Under the pieces are notes generated by a model. It was not told the origin of the DNA. It ran no database searches and worked only from the letters and a program-made list of their open reading frames with translations. The translations under genes and the position numbers were made by a program. A stretch of 64,000 bases of DNA from Planococcus chinensis (GTDB lineage: Bacteria; Bacillota; Bacilli; Bacillales_A; Planococcaceae): assembly GCF_020071995.1 (NCBI RefSeq), contig NZ_JABWTK010000005.1:248001-312000 (forward strand), in the 5' to 3' direction. This document shows, piece after piece, positions 17,801 through 25,859 of this stretch (its first letter is position 1; every line of letters begins with the position of its first letter).

Positions 17801-18575
17801 ACTTGAGAAACTGTTGGAAGAGTCCTTGTTTGAGCGCCTGTATAAAAACCTGCCGGAAGCAAACAAGACGATGCTTGCTATCCAGTACCGGATGCATGCG
17901 GACATTATGGAAACGATCACGCCGTTCTACAAAGGCGAGAACAAGCAATTGCAATGCGGGCTCCTCGATTCTGACCGGGAACGCGATCATTTACTGGAAT
18001 CGAACACCGTGAAACGCAGCAACCACTTGATGTGGCTCGATGTGCCGAACGAACCGGCGTATTTTGAAGAACGCATGAGCGGCGGGAAAAGTTTGTATAA
18101 TCCAGCCGAACTGCGTGAAATCAGCGCGCTGCTGGTGGAAATGAACAATGCTGTGGCAGAAGCGAAAGCAGCCGGGCGTATTGCCGCAGATGAACTGAAA
18201 AGCGTCGGCGTCATTTCGTTCTACGGCGAGCAGGTCAAACGCCTGCAGCGCATGATCGACCAGGAACTGCGCTTGCCGCATTTGACGATCCGGACGGGAA
18301 CCGTCGACCGCTTCCAGGGAAGCGAAATGGAAGTCATCCTGCTCAGTATGGTGCGCAACAACGGGAACAGCCACGGCGACATCGGCTTTGCAAAAGACTA
18401 CCGCCGCCTGAACGTAGCATTGTCGCGCGCCAAGCAATTGCTGGTGCTGGTCGGCAGTTCGTCTATGTTTACGCAGCGTGCGAAAAAGAACGAAACGAAA
18501 CAAATGTACCGGCATGTACTCGAAACCGTAAAACGGAAAAACGGCTTGAAGCTGGTGCAGGGAAGCAGGGGTTGA
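14805..18575 (+). CDS. Large SF1 (Dna2/UPF1-like) helicase with central coiled coil
   Basis: A 1256-residue protein. Residues 1-290 form an uncharacterised N-terminal region. Walker A QGPPGTGKTT is at about 324-333, and QSNLAVDNALGRL (motif Ia) follows. Residues about 400-870 are a long Glu/Lys/Gln-rich, coiled-coil insertion. Walker B IIDEVSKATP is near 940, GDHHQLPPLLG (motif III) near 966 and IQYRMHADIM (IV). The C-terminal RecA domain has TVDRFQGSEMEVILLS (V) and RRLNVALSRAK (VI). It should be an ATP-driven nucleic-acid helicase. I see no nuclease motif. RBS AGGTGAG. The next gene starts 4 bp after its stop. Confidence 0.8.
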   Translation: MVLAKADTYRTSLRMTKTATEKMRGFGISERSVFQADGAFNVFIERYPSNPDASLSVALIFGKAENSRLTEKELDGLVVFHCVVANHQMLVTNVTLRKAYGALGTNWQREESIRFDNSRDPAPVALLNLINRMTPAKEKSEYVKKRISSWEGYLKIQERGMDIPDIKTGYSKLAFSHDFSRITLTGCQMKDAEWKGLKNLSVRLAGIDGDVGTVLKASNRIVEIELQNYVVKQLRDKEHSLPKKEVVFSNFAALSQIRRLRQGFTNLEKGHAVNPNLDRLLFEEKPPVKPVNPIGKLPFHNRLNEFQQRAVTGAVAAEDLYVIQGPPGTGKTTVIAEICLQNARKGLKTLVASQSNLAVDNALGRLLANKDIRILRVGRTESIEEEGKKFIEENVGQYWKDNTLKEITAQYEMRKNREPELERELTATEQAYEGLQPVFESLAQAVETKKAAQGKHRVLEKLLAEEQDKLAAFELAKQKAVQEQLETEQKLQKLEESILSHQALVESKNLQWFQEEQKRISHGIEQLQHALLLRKLEEELAVKKRDIAAILDKREQVTTVIDEKKALVVNTERVKKVDGLMQVMAEQKIEETPAITFGINKLEVIREKINEFEKLRVYNEQFAAAISYVEPLLTSAHVQVAELKEQALARPESFTSSDMDFFLERLRTVLKSTRRDEPGVLEKALTGLYKRQNSLWRRGAKLKSAEAYIEDSKRAFQGVKKAVCDELVKQQAHYLELDRKWQADLERKQQELEALEQQCEEIAIAIDIPSDIEGAIRERKAEQAALREDRAAYEQAEKQIAQLETERAAGTTVLEKQKARTAEIQSEMETVQESLLVKEQERAALLEILTTHPEKEYEETAKKIASLSFDLESLKQEKKNLPLMQTIQKKWLDLLKDANDHDLDEIRKLYIKHANVIGTTCVASARKDFIDNYPEFDVVIIDEVSKATPPELLLPMLKGKKIILVGDHHQLPPLLGNDTLEETLEEMIKENSGFEEKRELEKLLEESLFERLYKNLPEANKTMLAIQYRMHADIMETITPFYKGENKQLQCGLLDSDRERDHLLESNTVKRSNHLMWLDVPNEPAYFEERMSGGKSLYNPAELREISALLVEMNNAVAEAKAAGRIAADELKSVGVISFYGEQVKRLQRMIDQELRLPHLTIRTGTVDRFQGSEMEVILLSMVRNNGNSHGDIGFAKDYRRLNVALSRAKQLLVLVGSSSMFTQRAKKNETKQMYRHVLETVKRKNGLKLVQGSRG

Positions 18576-18579
18576 ACGT

Positions 18580-19344
18580 ATGGAAAAACTGAAAAGTGAA
18601 TTGCGGTCGAGCCTGCTTGCTGCCTCTGATGTGTCGATCACCGACGAACGGGTTTGGAAACTGCCGGTTGTGCTGTACGATGTGAGTTTTGACCGCGTAA
18701 AGCGTTTAAAAATGGATATCTTGATGAAGATGCTGCTGTTTGCGTTTCAGGAATCGGAGATCCGCCGAGCCGCAACGCTCGCGGATATGCTCATGGTAGA
18801 GGAGCTGTTTGTCCGTGACTTGATGGAGAAGATGCAGCGGGCGGGGTTGATTGAACTCCAAAAAAGCGGTTATGGGCTGACAGCGAAAGGCTTTGATTAC
18901 CTGGAAAAAGGCATTTTCGATGAAGAGATGGAAGGCGAAGCGACCGTGATTTCCTTCAGCGCTGTGCACGATGAATATTTGCTTCCGTCGGACCACATGC
19001 ATCCGGAAGCGGAAGAAAGAATGCCGCGTTACCGCTACGACGGAGTACGGGGCACCCTGAAAAAAGACCGCATGCAAAAGCTGTTGGCGAAGGAAATGGT
19101 ATATCCGGCAGAAGACAATTTCCAGATCATCGCCACGGACATCACTGCCTGCATCGAGCAGAAGACGGTGTTCGTTCCGTGCCTGGAATTCCAGTTGTAC
19201 GACCAGAAGCAGGACATTTTTTATGCCCGCGTCTGGAATACGTTCAAAGGCAGCTGGGACGAAACGCTTGCCAAGCAAATCGAAGAACGCGAAGTCGTGA
19301 AGTGGCGCAAAGCGATGGAAGAACGGGAAGCGGCATTCAATTAA
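18580..19344 (+). CDS. Winged-helix-like partner of the SF1 helicase, unknown function
   Basis: A 254-residue soluble protein. Residues about 40-115 look like a winged helix (KMDILMKMLLFAF, AATLADMLMVEELFVRDLMEKMQRAGLIEL, then YGLTAKGFDYLEKG). The C-terminal half is beta-rich with IIATDITACIEQKTVFVPCLEF and VWNTFKGSWDETLAKQIEEREV. I do not know the family. The 4-bp gap to the helicase stop implies translational coupling, so it probably works with the helicase, perhaps as a DNA- or protein-binding adaptor. No transposase or integrase is nearby. Confidence 0.65.
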   Translation: MEKLKSELRSSLLAASDVSITDERVWKLPVVLYDVSFDRVKRLKMDILMKMLLFAFQESEIRRAATLADMLMVEELFVRDLMEKMQRAGLIELQKSGYGLTAKGFDYLEKGIFDEEMEGEATVISFSAVHDEYLLPSDHMHPEAEERMPRYRYDGVRGTLKKDRMQKLLAKEMVYPAEDNFQIIATDITACIEQKTVFVPCLEFQLYDQKQDIFYARVWNTFKGSWDETLAKQIEEREVVKWRKAMEEREAAFN

Positions 19345-19394
19345 GCTGCCACTTCAAAACAAAGTACATGGTTTTATAAGAAAGGGGACATAGA

Positions 19395-19867
19395 ATGAAC
19401 CCATATTGTAAAGGCATCATTCAGCAAATGGATCTGGCGGTTGAATCTGTCGTTCAATTGATGAATACCTTAAGTGAGGAAGATTTGCTGGTCAAACCGA
19501 ATGCGGAGAAATGGTCGATTGGAGAATTGTTGGCGCGTATGTCCGTTATAGGCAAGGCTGATTTCCTGATCGGTTTGGGAGCGTCAGAGGAAGAATTGGA
19601 CCAGTATTACGAGGAAGCAGCGCCACAAATGAATTTGGAGTCCATTGGTTCTACTTTGACTGAAAACTACGCTTTTCTAAAAAAAGCATAGCGGAAATGG
19701 AAGAAAAAGATTTGCTTCAAGTCACCACTTCCTTTTTTGGTGCTACCCATTCCAGATACGAGTGGCTTCTGGATACGCAGGCACATTTTTTCCATCATCG
19801 CGGCCAGCTGCACGCCATTCTGGTCCATGTGCTCAAGCGGGAACCAAACGTTCAGTTATTCGAATGA
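19395..19867 (+). pseudogene. DinB-family gene split by a frameshift in an A7 run
   Basis: The first frame (19395-19691) gives 98 residues of a DinB-like four-helix protein (LSEEDLLVKPNAEKWSIGELLARM) and stops at TAG 19689. The -1 frame continues without a break to TGA 19865 and encodes the expected C-terminal half, including FFHHRGQLHAILVH, a DinB-type metal/His motif. The switch is at A7, bases 19679-19685 (CTA AAA AAA GCA TAG); one added A, or a -1 slip on AAAAAAA, restores a protein of about 157 residues. It is therefore a recent pseudogene, a sequencing error or a slippage-expressed gene. RBS AAAGGGG precedes the ATG. Confidence 0.7.
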
Positions 19868-19887
19868 GGCCATGGGTTTATAGAGTC

Positions 19888-19936
19888 GAAAAGAGCTTCC
19901 AGGGAGATGTACATCCTCCTGGAAGCTCTTTTTTTT
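19888..19936. terminator. Bidirectional terminator, DinB / DUF4256
   Basis: AAAAGAGCTTCCAGG pairs with CCTGGAAGCTCTTTT with flanking A and T runs. Confidence 0.85.
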
Positions 19937-20510
19937 AGACTCTCAATGAACCACGAAATCCTCTGGCCGCATAATAGGAATCTGCGCCGTTGTGGTACAG
20001 GAAGACTTGCCCGTAGCGGGAGTCGCAGAACAAGGCCCCACCGCGGTCGCGTATTTCAGGAGGTGTCTGAACCCAGCTTGATGTTTTCAGATCGAAGTCA
20101 CCGAGTTTCTGGAAGTTCCGGTATTGTTCTTCTGTCAGCAACTCAATGCCCATGTCCGCTGCCATGCCGACTGCGCTGTTTTCAGGTTTGTTTTTCTTTC
20201 GGGATTCGAGCGCTTCCGGGTCAAAGCAAACGCTTCTCCGTCCGGTCGGGCTTTCTTTGGAACAATCATAGAACACATATTCATCGTTCGTTTCGTCATA
20301 CTCGACGACATCCGGCTCGCCGCCTGTCCGTTCCATTTCATGGAGCGACCACAGTTTGTCCGGAGTTGCCTCCAGTTTCTTCTGGATTTTAGGCCAGTCC
20401 AAAAATTCGTGGCGGTCGATGTGTTTTTCGAAACGTTCTTTCAGGGTATTGAGCAATTCTTCGCGCTGTTCCGATGCCAGGGTTTTATTCGTACGATCGG
20501 TCTTTGTCAC
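19935..20510 (-). CDS. DUF4256 family protein
   Basis: A 191-residue soluble protein, full length for DUF4256. Recognisable blocks are LEATPDKLWSLHEMERTGGE, YVFYDCSKESP, RRSVCFDPEALESRKKNKP and the C-terminal GALFCDSRYGQVFLYHNGAD. The family has no assigned function; the fixed Cys, Asp and His residues hint at an enzyme, but that is only a guess. A GGAGGAGGAATT ribosome site precedes ATG 20510. It is a single gene converging on the DinB pseudogene. Confidence 0.8.
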   Translation of the reverse strand: MTKTDRTNKTLASEQREELLNTLKERFEKHIDRHEFLDWPKIQKKLEATPDKLWSLHEMERTGGEPDVVEYDETNDEYVFYDCSKESPTGRRSVCFDPEALESRKKNKPENSAVGMAADMGIELLTEEQYRNFQKLGDFDLKTSSWVQTPPEIRDRGGALFCDSRYGQVFLYHNGADSYYAARGFRGSLRV

Positions 20511-20767
20511 TCTAATTCCTCCTCCTTCTTCTTCATGCTTTTAGTATATAAGAAAAGCCGCTTGCTTTGGCTGGAAATCCGGAAATTCATCTGTTAAGCA
20601 ACCACTTTTATATAGAAGAAACTGAAATTTCCCCCTTTCTACTGTAAAAAGGATTGTCTGCCTCCGCTGCAGAATACTATAGGCAATCAGCAAATGAAAT
20701 ATCGCGGATGAAGGTGTGGATTCTAGGTGCCGTATAAAACTGTTCAAACGAAGAAAGGGGAAATACG

Positions 20768-21787
20768 ATGAAGATTTTAATTCTCGGAGGCACCCGGTTT
20801 TTAGGGCGTTTCTTGGCTGAAACGGCTCTTCAGAGAGGGCATGAAGTTACCTTGTTCAACCGGGGAAAGTCAGATCCGGAACTGTTCCCGGAAGCAGAGA
20901 AATTGATCGGAGACCGGGACGGCCAATTAGAGGCGCTAAAAGGGCGGACGTGGGACGCGGTAATTGATACAAGCGGTTATTTGCCATGGCAGGTCAAAGA
21001 TTCGGCGGAATTGCTTCGTGATGCAGCGGACCATTATACCTTCATCTCCAGCGCTTCTGTCTATGCCGAACTCGAAGAACCTGGAATTGATGAAAACCAC
21101 GCCGTCGGGAAGCTGGAACCGGAAAAAGTGGAAGAACTGAAGGGGATGGACGCGGCACAAGCGATTGGCGCCCATTACGGAGAGCTGAAGGTGTTATGCG
21201 AACAGGAGGCGGAGCTTGCGTTTCAGGGTCGAAGTCTGATTGTCCGTCCAGGGCTTATTGTCGGTCCCTACGATTTCACGGACCGCTTTAATTATTGGGT
21301 TAACCGCATGAAAAAAGGCGGGGAAGTGCTCGCGCCTGGGCGAAGAGACAAGGAAGTGCAGTTTATTGATGTCCGCGATTTGGCGAAGTGGATTGTGAAA
21401 CTGGTGGAAGAGCAAAAAACCGGAACGTTTAACGCGACAGGGCCGAAAGAGAAGCTGACGATGGAACAGTTTTTGGAAGGCTGCAAGTCGGCGGCCGGAA
21501 GCGATGCCGAGCTGGTCTGGGTGGATGAACACTTTTTGTTGGGGCACGGCGTAGCGGGCTGGTCGGATATGCCGCTGTGGATTCCGGATGAGGAAAACAT
21601 GGCGGGGTTTCTCGCAGTCGACATCCGGAAAGCGCTGCAGGCGGGACTGGCATTCCGTCCGCTAAGCGAAACGGTCCGTGACACACTTGCCTGGGAAGCG
21701 ACGCGCACCGTTGCGGAACGGAAAGCAGGGCTCGATCCGGAAAAAGAAAAAGCGGTGCTGGAAGATTGGAAAGAGCGGGCGCTTTAA
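20768..21787 (+). CDS. NAD-dependent epimerase/dehydratase-like SDR protein
   Basis: A 339-residue extended short-chain dehydrogenase/reductase. The NAD(P) motif GGTRFLGRFL is at residues 7-16; strand FNRGKSDPELFP ends with the second-nucleotide region. YTFISSASVYAE stands where the catalytic Ser lies, but the usual YxxxK is less clear: HYGELKVLCEQ (Y-x-x-x-K) at about residue 138 may serve. It resembles proteins annotated as isoflavone-reductase-like or CSP41-like. The substrate is unknown. RBS AAAGGGGAAATACG. It is a single gene. Confidence 0.75.
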   Translation: MKILILGGTRFLGRFLAETALQRGHEVTLFNRGKSDPELFPEAEKLIGDRDGQLEALKGRTWDAVIDTSGYLPWQVKDSAELLRDAADHYTFISSASVYAELEEPGIDENHAVGKLEPEKVEELKGMDAAQAIGAHYGELKVLCEQEAELAFQGRSLIVRPGLIVGPYDFTDRFNYWVNRMKKGGEVLAPGRRDKEVQFIDVRDLAKWIVKLVEEQKTGTFNATGPKEKLTMEQFLEGCKSAAGSDAELVWVDEHFLLGHGVAGWSDMPLWIPDEENMAGFLAVDIRKALQAGLAFRPLSETVRDTLAWEATRTVAERKAGLDPEKEKAVLEDWKERAL

Positions 21788-22186
21788 ACTGCCTTGAATG
21801 ATGCTCAAACAAAGCGGACACTCCGAAAAGAATTTCTATGGGATGTTTTTCCTGTGGAAGCTTTTTTCGTTTATATGAATAAATTAAGAAAACTGGAAAC
21901 TATTTAGGCGGCTTGTGCGTCCTATGAAGTTAAGAAAGCTTTTATCACCTATGAAGGATGTCGCGCATTTGTCATGGATAAGAGTTTTAAATGAGAAGAA
22001 GCGGGTAAGCCCTTCTACGCATTTTGAAGAAATTAGGGACTTTAAACTATCATTCTTGTAGTTTGTTTAGTAAAATAGAATTTGTCATTCTTTGTAAGAA
22101 TCTCTCACTTGAGGTATCTGGCTTCAAGTTTTTTTAATGCCCTGTCCGAAAGATTCCTGTGAAGACCAATAATGAGAAGGTGTATT
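21788..22186 (+). other. Intergenic region upstream of ltaS-like gene
   Basis: About 400 bp with no convincing gene. Near 22110-22137 there is a weak inverted repeat, ACTTGA ... TTCAAG followed by seven T, which could end a short leader transcript. No riboswitch fold is recognised. Confidence 0.4.
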
Positions 22187-24145
22187 ATGGAAAATATGAA
22201 ATTAACCAATAAAAAAATAACTAACAAGTTTGTGCCTCTTTTTCTGCTGGCAGTAGTCATGATGTGGATGAAGACCTACTTGACCCAAAAAACTCAATTT
22301 AAACTGGATGTCGACGGCGTATTGCAGGAATTCCTGCTGTTCATCAACCCGCTCGGGTCCGCGCTGCTATTATTAAGCTTGTCGCTGCTCTTTAAAGGGA
22401 AACGGAAATACATATCGCTTCTATTCATTTACATTGTCATGTCCATATTCTTATATGCGAATGCGGTGTATTACCGATTCTTTAGCGATTTCCTGACCTT
22501 GCCGACTTTGTTCCAAACGCAGAACTTTGGCGATTTGGGCGGCAGCATCGTTACCCTAATCCAGCCAACAGACCTTTTGTTCTTTGTGGATGTGGCGCTG
22601 CTGATTTATCTTGTCTTTTCAAAGCGTGTTCCAAAAGAAACGAAAAACTTCAAAACGAAAGCCGTCATTCCAGCCATTACAATGGCATTGGCAATCTCGT
22701 TCTTGAATTTAGGCTTAGCGGAAAGCGACCGTCCGGAATTATTGACGCGCGGTTTTGACCGCAACTACATCGTAAAATATTTGGGAATGTACAATTATGC
22801 CCTTTATGACACGGTGGAAACATTGAAATCTTCTTCCCAGCGCGTACTCGCTGATAGCGATGACGGCACAGAAGTGGTCAACTACACGAAATCCAATTAT
22901 GCGAGCCCGAACGAAGCGTATTTCGGTGCAGCTGAAGGGATGAACGTCGTTTACTTGCATCTGGAATCGTTCCAGACCTTCCTGATGGATTATGAATTGA
23001 ATGGGGAAGAAGTGACGCCGTTCTTGAACTCATTGATCGGCGAAGAAAACACGATGTATTTCGATAACTTCTTCCACCAAACAGCACAAGGCAAGACTTC
23101 GGATGCTGAGTTCATGCTTGAAAACTCGTTGTTCGGTCTGCCGAAAGGTTCAGCGTTTATCACGAAAGGCCAGAACACTTACCAGGCAGCGCCTGCTTTG
23201 TTGAAAGACAAAGGCTATACGTCGGCTGTCTTCCACGGCAATAACGGCACGTTCTGGAACCGTTCTGAAATCTACAAATCATTCGGCTATGACCATTTCT
23301 TTGATATCGAGTCGTATACGAATTTGACCGACCAAGACATGGCTGAGTACGGCGTGATGGATAAGCCGTTCTTCGAACAGTCGGCGCCTCTTTTAGAGTC
23401 ATTGCCGGAACCGTTCTATTCGAAATTTATCACAGTCGCCCACCATTTCCCTTATAAAATCGATCCTGCATTGACAACGATCGAAAAAGCGGCAACGGGG
23501 GATACGAGTGTTGATAACTACTTCCAGACGGCTCGCTACGCAGACGAAGCGATCGAGCAGTTCTTCACACAGCTGGAAGAATCCGGTTTAGCGGACAACA
23601 CGATGGTTGTCATGTACGGCGACCATTACGGAATTTCCGACAACCACAATGCGGCCATGAGCCAATTGCTTGGAAAAGAAATCACACCGGTTGAAAACAC
23701 CAAGCTGCAGCGGGTTCCGTTGTTCATCCATGTACCAGGTATGGAAGGCGGCATCAACCATACGTACGGCGGCCAAATTGACCTTCTGCCAACGGTGATG
23801 CACCTGCTTGGCATTAGTACACAAAACAATGTCCAGTTCGGTACGGACCTATTGTCATCCGAACACGAAGAACTGGTAACATTCCGCAATGGCGACTTTG
23901 CGAGTCCGGAAATTTACTCAGTCGGTGAACAGTTCTACAACCCGGAAACGGGCTTGCCGATTGAAGATGAAAAACAACTGGAAATTGCAGAGAACCTGCA
24001 GGAACACGGCACGTATGAATTGCAGTTGTCCGACCGCGTGGTCAACGGCGACTTGTTGAGATTCTACACGCCGCCTGGCTTCGAACCAATCGATCCAGCG
24101 GACTACAACTACCAGGTAGACCCGCCGGTTGTTGAAGGCGAATAA
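22187..24145 (+). CDS. Lipoteichoic acid synthase family protein (LtaS-like)
   Basis: A 652-residue membrane enzyme. Five N-terminal helices span about residues 12-180. The extracellular sulfatase-like domain has LESFQTF (metal Glu), QGKTSD with the nucleophile Thr at about 304, and MYGDHYGISDNHN (metal Asp/His). It transfers glycerol phosphate from phosphatidylglycerol to build lipoteichoic acid, or primes the chain. Extracytoplasmic cleavage after the helices is usual for the family. The start at ATG 22187 has GAGAAGGTG upstream; the ATG at 22172 does not. Confidence 0.85.
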   Translation: MENMKLTNKKITNKFVPLFLLAVVMMWMKTYLTQKTQFKLDVDGVLQEFLLFINPLGSALLLLSLSLLFKGKRKYISLLFIYIVMSIFLYANAVYYRFFSDFLTLPTLFQTQNFGDLGGSIVTLIQPTDLLFFVDVALLIYLVFSKRVPKETKNFKTKAVIPAITMALAISFLNLGLAESDRPELLTRGFDRNYIVKYLGMYNYALYDTVETLKSSSQRVLADSDDGTEVVNYTKSNYASPNEAYFGAAEGMNVVYLHLESFQTFLMDYELNGEEVTPFLNSLIGEENTMYFDNFFHQTAQGKTSDAEFMLENSLFGLPKGSAFITKGQNTYQAAPALLKDKGYTSAVFHGNNGTFWNRSEIYKSFGYDHFFDIESYTNLTDQDMAEYGVMDKPFFEQSAPLLESLPEPFYSKFITVAHHFPYKIDPALTTIEKAATGDTSVDNYFQTARYADEAIEQFFTQLEESGLADNTMVVMYGDHYGISDNHNAAMSQLLGKEITPVENTKLQRVPLFIHVPGMEGGINHTYGGQIDLLPTVMHLLGISTQNNVQFGTDLLSSEHEELVTFRNGDFASPEIYSVGEQFYNPETGLPIEDEKQLEIAENLQEHGTYELQLSDRVVNGDLLRFYTPPGFEPIDPADYNYQVDPPVVEGE

Positions 24146-24152
24146 ACGAAAT

Positions 24153-24203
24153 AGAGGTGTCCCGAAAACCGGATTTGACGGTTTGCTGGGACACCTCTTT
24201 TTT
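24153..24203 (+). terminator. Terminator after the LtaS-like gene
   Basis: AGAGGTGTCCC pairs with GGGACACCTCT; six T follow. Confidence 0.85.
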
Positions 24204-24269
24204 GATGTAGAGAAAGGAAACTGGACTTTTTCAAGTGCAGCTTCCTCAGGCTGTTGAGAAACAAGTGAA

Positions 24270-24612
24270 GCCTTTATTCATTTCACTCCAAGTGGACGCT
24301 TTCCGCGGGCTCGCGCCGGAAGGCTATCCAGAGGTGCCGTTTTTCCTCTTTGGAATATCTATTTAGGCTACAACCCGATTCACGTTCACAATCGAATCAA
24401 AGAGAGACGCAGCCAACCGGTCCGGCCACGGAGACTCCTGTGGGACAGCGAAAGCTGAAGACCCCGCAGACGCAAAGCGGCGAGGAGGCTGAAGCTGAGC
24501 CCACGGAAAGCGAAGTGGCCGGTCCGGTTGGTTTTATGCATTTCGATTCATTTCATGTACACTTTGTCTACAGTCTAAGAAGGCTGCACTTTTTCAAATG
24601 CAGCCTTTTTTT
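24270..24612. repeat. Composite GC-rich intergenic repeat, copy 2, with hairpin module
   Basis: Same block order as copy 1 at 11600-11926 (TTTCCGCGGGCTCGCGCCGG, CTATCCAGAGGTGCCG, AATCAAAGAGAGACG, CAACCGGTCC, CACTTTGTCTACAGTCT, final hairpin). Here a module of about 100 bp (24415-24530) sits at CCGGTCC. It is bounded by the near-perfect inverted repeat AACCGGTCCGGCCAC / GTGGCCGGTCCGGTT and contains GGAGACTCCTGTGGGAC and CCCACGGAAAGCGAAGT, the typical core of Bacillales GC-rich repeats. The 91-codon open frame inside it is not a gene. Confidence 0.75.
24580..24612 (+). terminator. U-tailed hairpin ending repeat copy 2
   Basis: AAGGCTGCA pairs with TGCAGCCTT and is followed by TTTTT. It may be part of the repeat unit, as copy 1 ends the same way with a different stem sequence. 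Confidence 0.65.
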
Positions 24613-24630
24613 ATCACTTATTTAGTTTGA

Positions 24631-25659
24631 TTACAATTTCGCAATTTCCGGGTCGGCGACTTTTACAAGCTGCTTGCCGAGGTTGCTGCCTTCGAACAAA
24701 CCGAAGAATGCTTCCGGTGTTTTCTCGAAACCTTCGATGATGGTTTCCTCATATTTCAGTTTGCCTTCTTGCAGCCATTTGGCAAGATCCACAGCACCGG
24801 TTTTAAAGTCGTGCGCGTAATCACCAAGAGTGAAGCCTTTCATCATCGAGCTGGTTGTGATGAATTTCCACTGGATGCGCGGGCCGATGTCTTCGCCCGG
24901 TGTGTTGTAAGAAGAGATGGTGCCGCACAACACGACGCGTGCTTTGTTGTTGAGTTCCCAAATGACGGCATCAGAGACCGGTCCTCCGACATTGTCGAAG
25001 TAAACGTCTACGCCGTCCGGCAAAGCTTTCTGCAAGTCTTCTTTGAAGCTGTCTTTTTTATAGTTGACGGCTGCATCGAAGCCAAGTTCGTTGATCAAGT
25101 ACTCCACTTTCTCATCAGATCCAGCGATGCCGACTGCCCGTGCACCTTTCAGTTTAGCAATCTGCCCGACAACAGAACCGACTGCTCCAGCTGCGCCAGA
25201 AACCACAACAGTTTCACCTTTTTGCGGCTGGCCGATATCCAACAGTCCGAAGTAAGCGGTCAAGCCGGTCAAACCTAGGATACCAAGGCGAGTGGTGATC
25301 GGTGCTAAAGATGGATCCACTTTTTGGACCGCGCTGGCTTTTGCGATATTGTACTCAGCCCAAGCAAGTGTGCCAGTCACGATATCACCTTTTTGGAAGC
25401 GGTCGGACTTCGAGTCGATGACTTCAGCCAAAATGCCTCCTGTAATGGCTTCGTTCAGTTGATAAGGAGCGATGTACGATTTTACGTCTTTCATGCGGCC
25501 GCGCATATATGGGTCAACGGACAGATAAAGTGTTTTTAATAACAGTTCATCGGTTTCAAGGGGAGAGACTTCTTTGTCGACAAATGCAAAATCTTCATTT
25601 GTTGGCGTTCCTTCCGGTCGGTTGATTAAATGGATTTCTTTGTACGTGTTTGGTGTCAT
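24631..25659 (-). CDS. NADP-dependent oxidoreductase, MDR family (CurA/YfmJ-like)
   Basis: A 342-residue zinc-free medium-chain reductase. The N-terminal catalytic fold has YLSVDPYMRGRM, a hallmark of the leukotriene B4 dehydrogenase/CurA group. The cofactor motif VSGAAGAVGSVVGQIAKLKG is at about residues 153-172, followed by DVYFDNVGG and TTSSMMKGF. The family reduces alpha,beta-unsaturated ketones and aldehydes with NADPH, so it may detoxify reactive carbonyls. A GGAGGAA ribosome site precedes ATG 25659. It is a single gene. Confidence 0.85.
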   Translation of the reverse strand: MTPNTYKEIHLINRPEGTPTNEDFAFVDKEVSPLETDELLLKTLYLSVDPYMRGRMKDVKSYIAPYQLNEAITGGILAEVIDSKSDRFQKGDIVTGTLAWAEYNIAKASAVQKVDPSLAPITTRLGILGLTGLTAYFGLLDIGQPQKGETVVVSGAAGAVGSVVGQIAKLKGARAVGIAGSDEKVEYLINELGFDAAVNYKKDSFKEDLQKALPDGVDVYFDNVGGPVSDAVIWELNNKARVVLCGTISSYNTPGEDIGPRIQWKFITTSSMMKGFTLGDYAHDFKTGAVDLAKWLQEGKLKYEETIIEGFEKTPEAFFGLFEGSNLGKQLVKVADPEIAKL

Positions 25660-25796
25660 GAAAAATTCCTCCTTTAATGCTATTCGAAAAAAAGCGTAAC
25701 ATTGTGAGTGGAGCGAATCAAAAGTTTTAGCCTGGCAAGCTGATATTGTTGCAGTTGCCCAATTGGTATGGTATTGGAAGAAATTTCATATAAAAA

Positions 25797-25834
25797 GCAA
25801 AATCCGAACTGCCGTCTGGCGGTTTGGATTTTGC
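25797..25834 (-). terminator. Terminator of the B12-riboswitch operon
   Basis: GCAAAATCC pairs with GGATTTTGC around a second inner stem. Read on the - strand it runs into CTTTTTATATG. Confidence 0.7.
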
Positions 25835-25859
25835 CTTTCATCACTACGTTTTCTAGATT

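Noticed and set aside
24350-24625. 91-codon frame in the GC-rich repeat copy 2
   Set aside because: It translates the hairpin module; the same region in copy 1 has no such frame.
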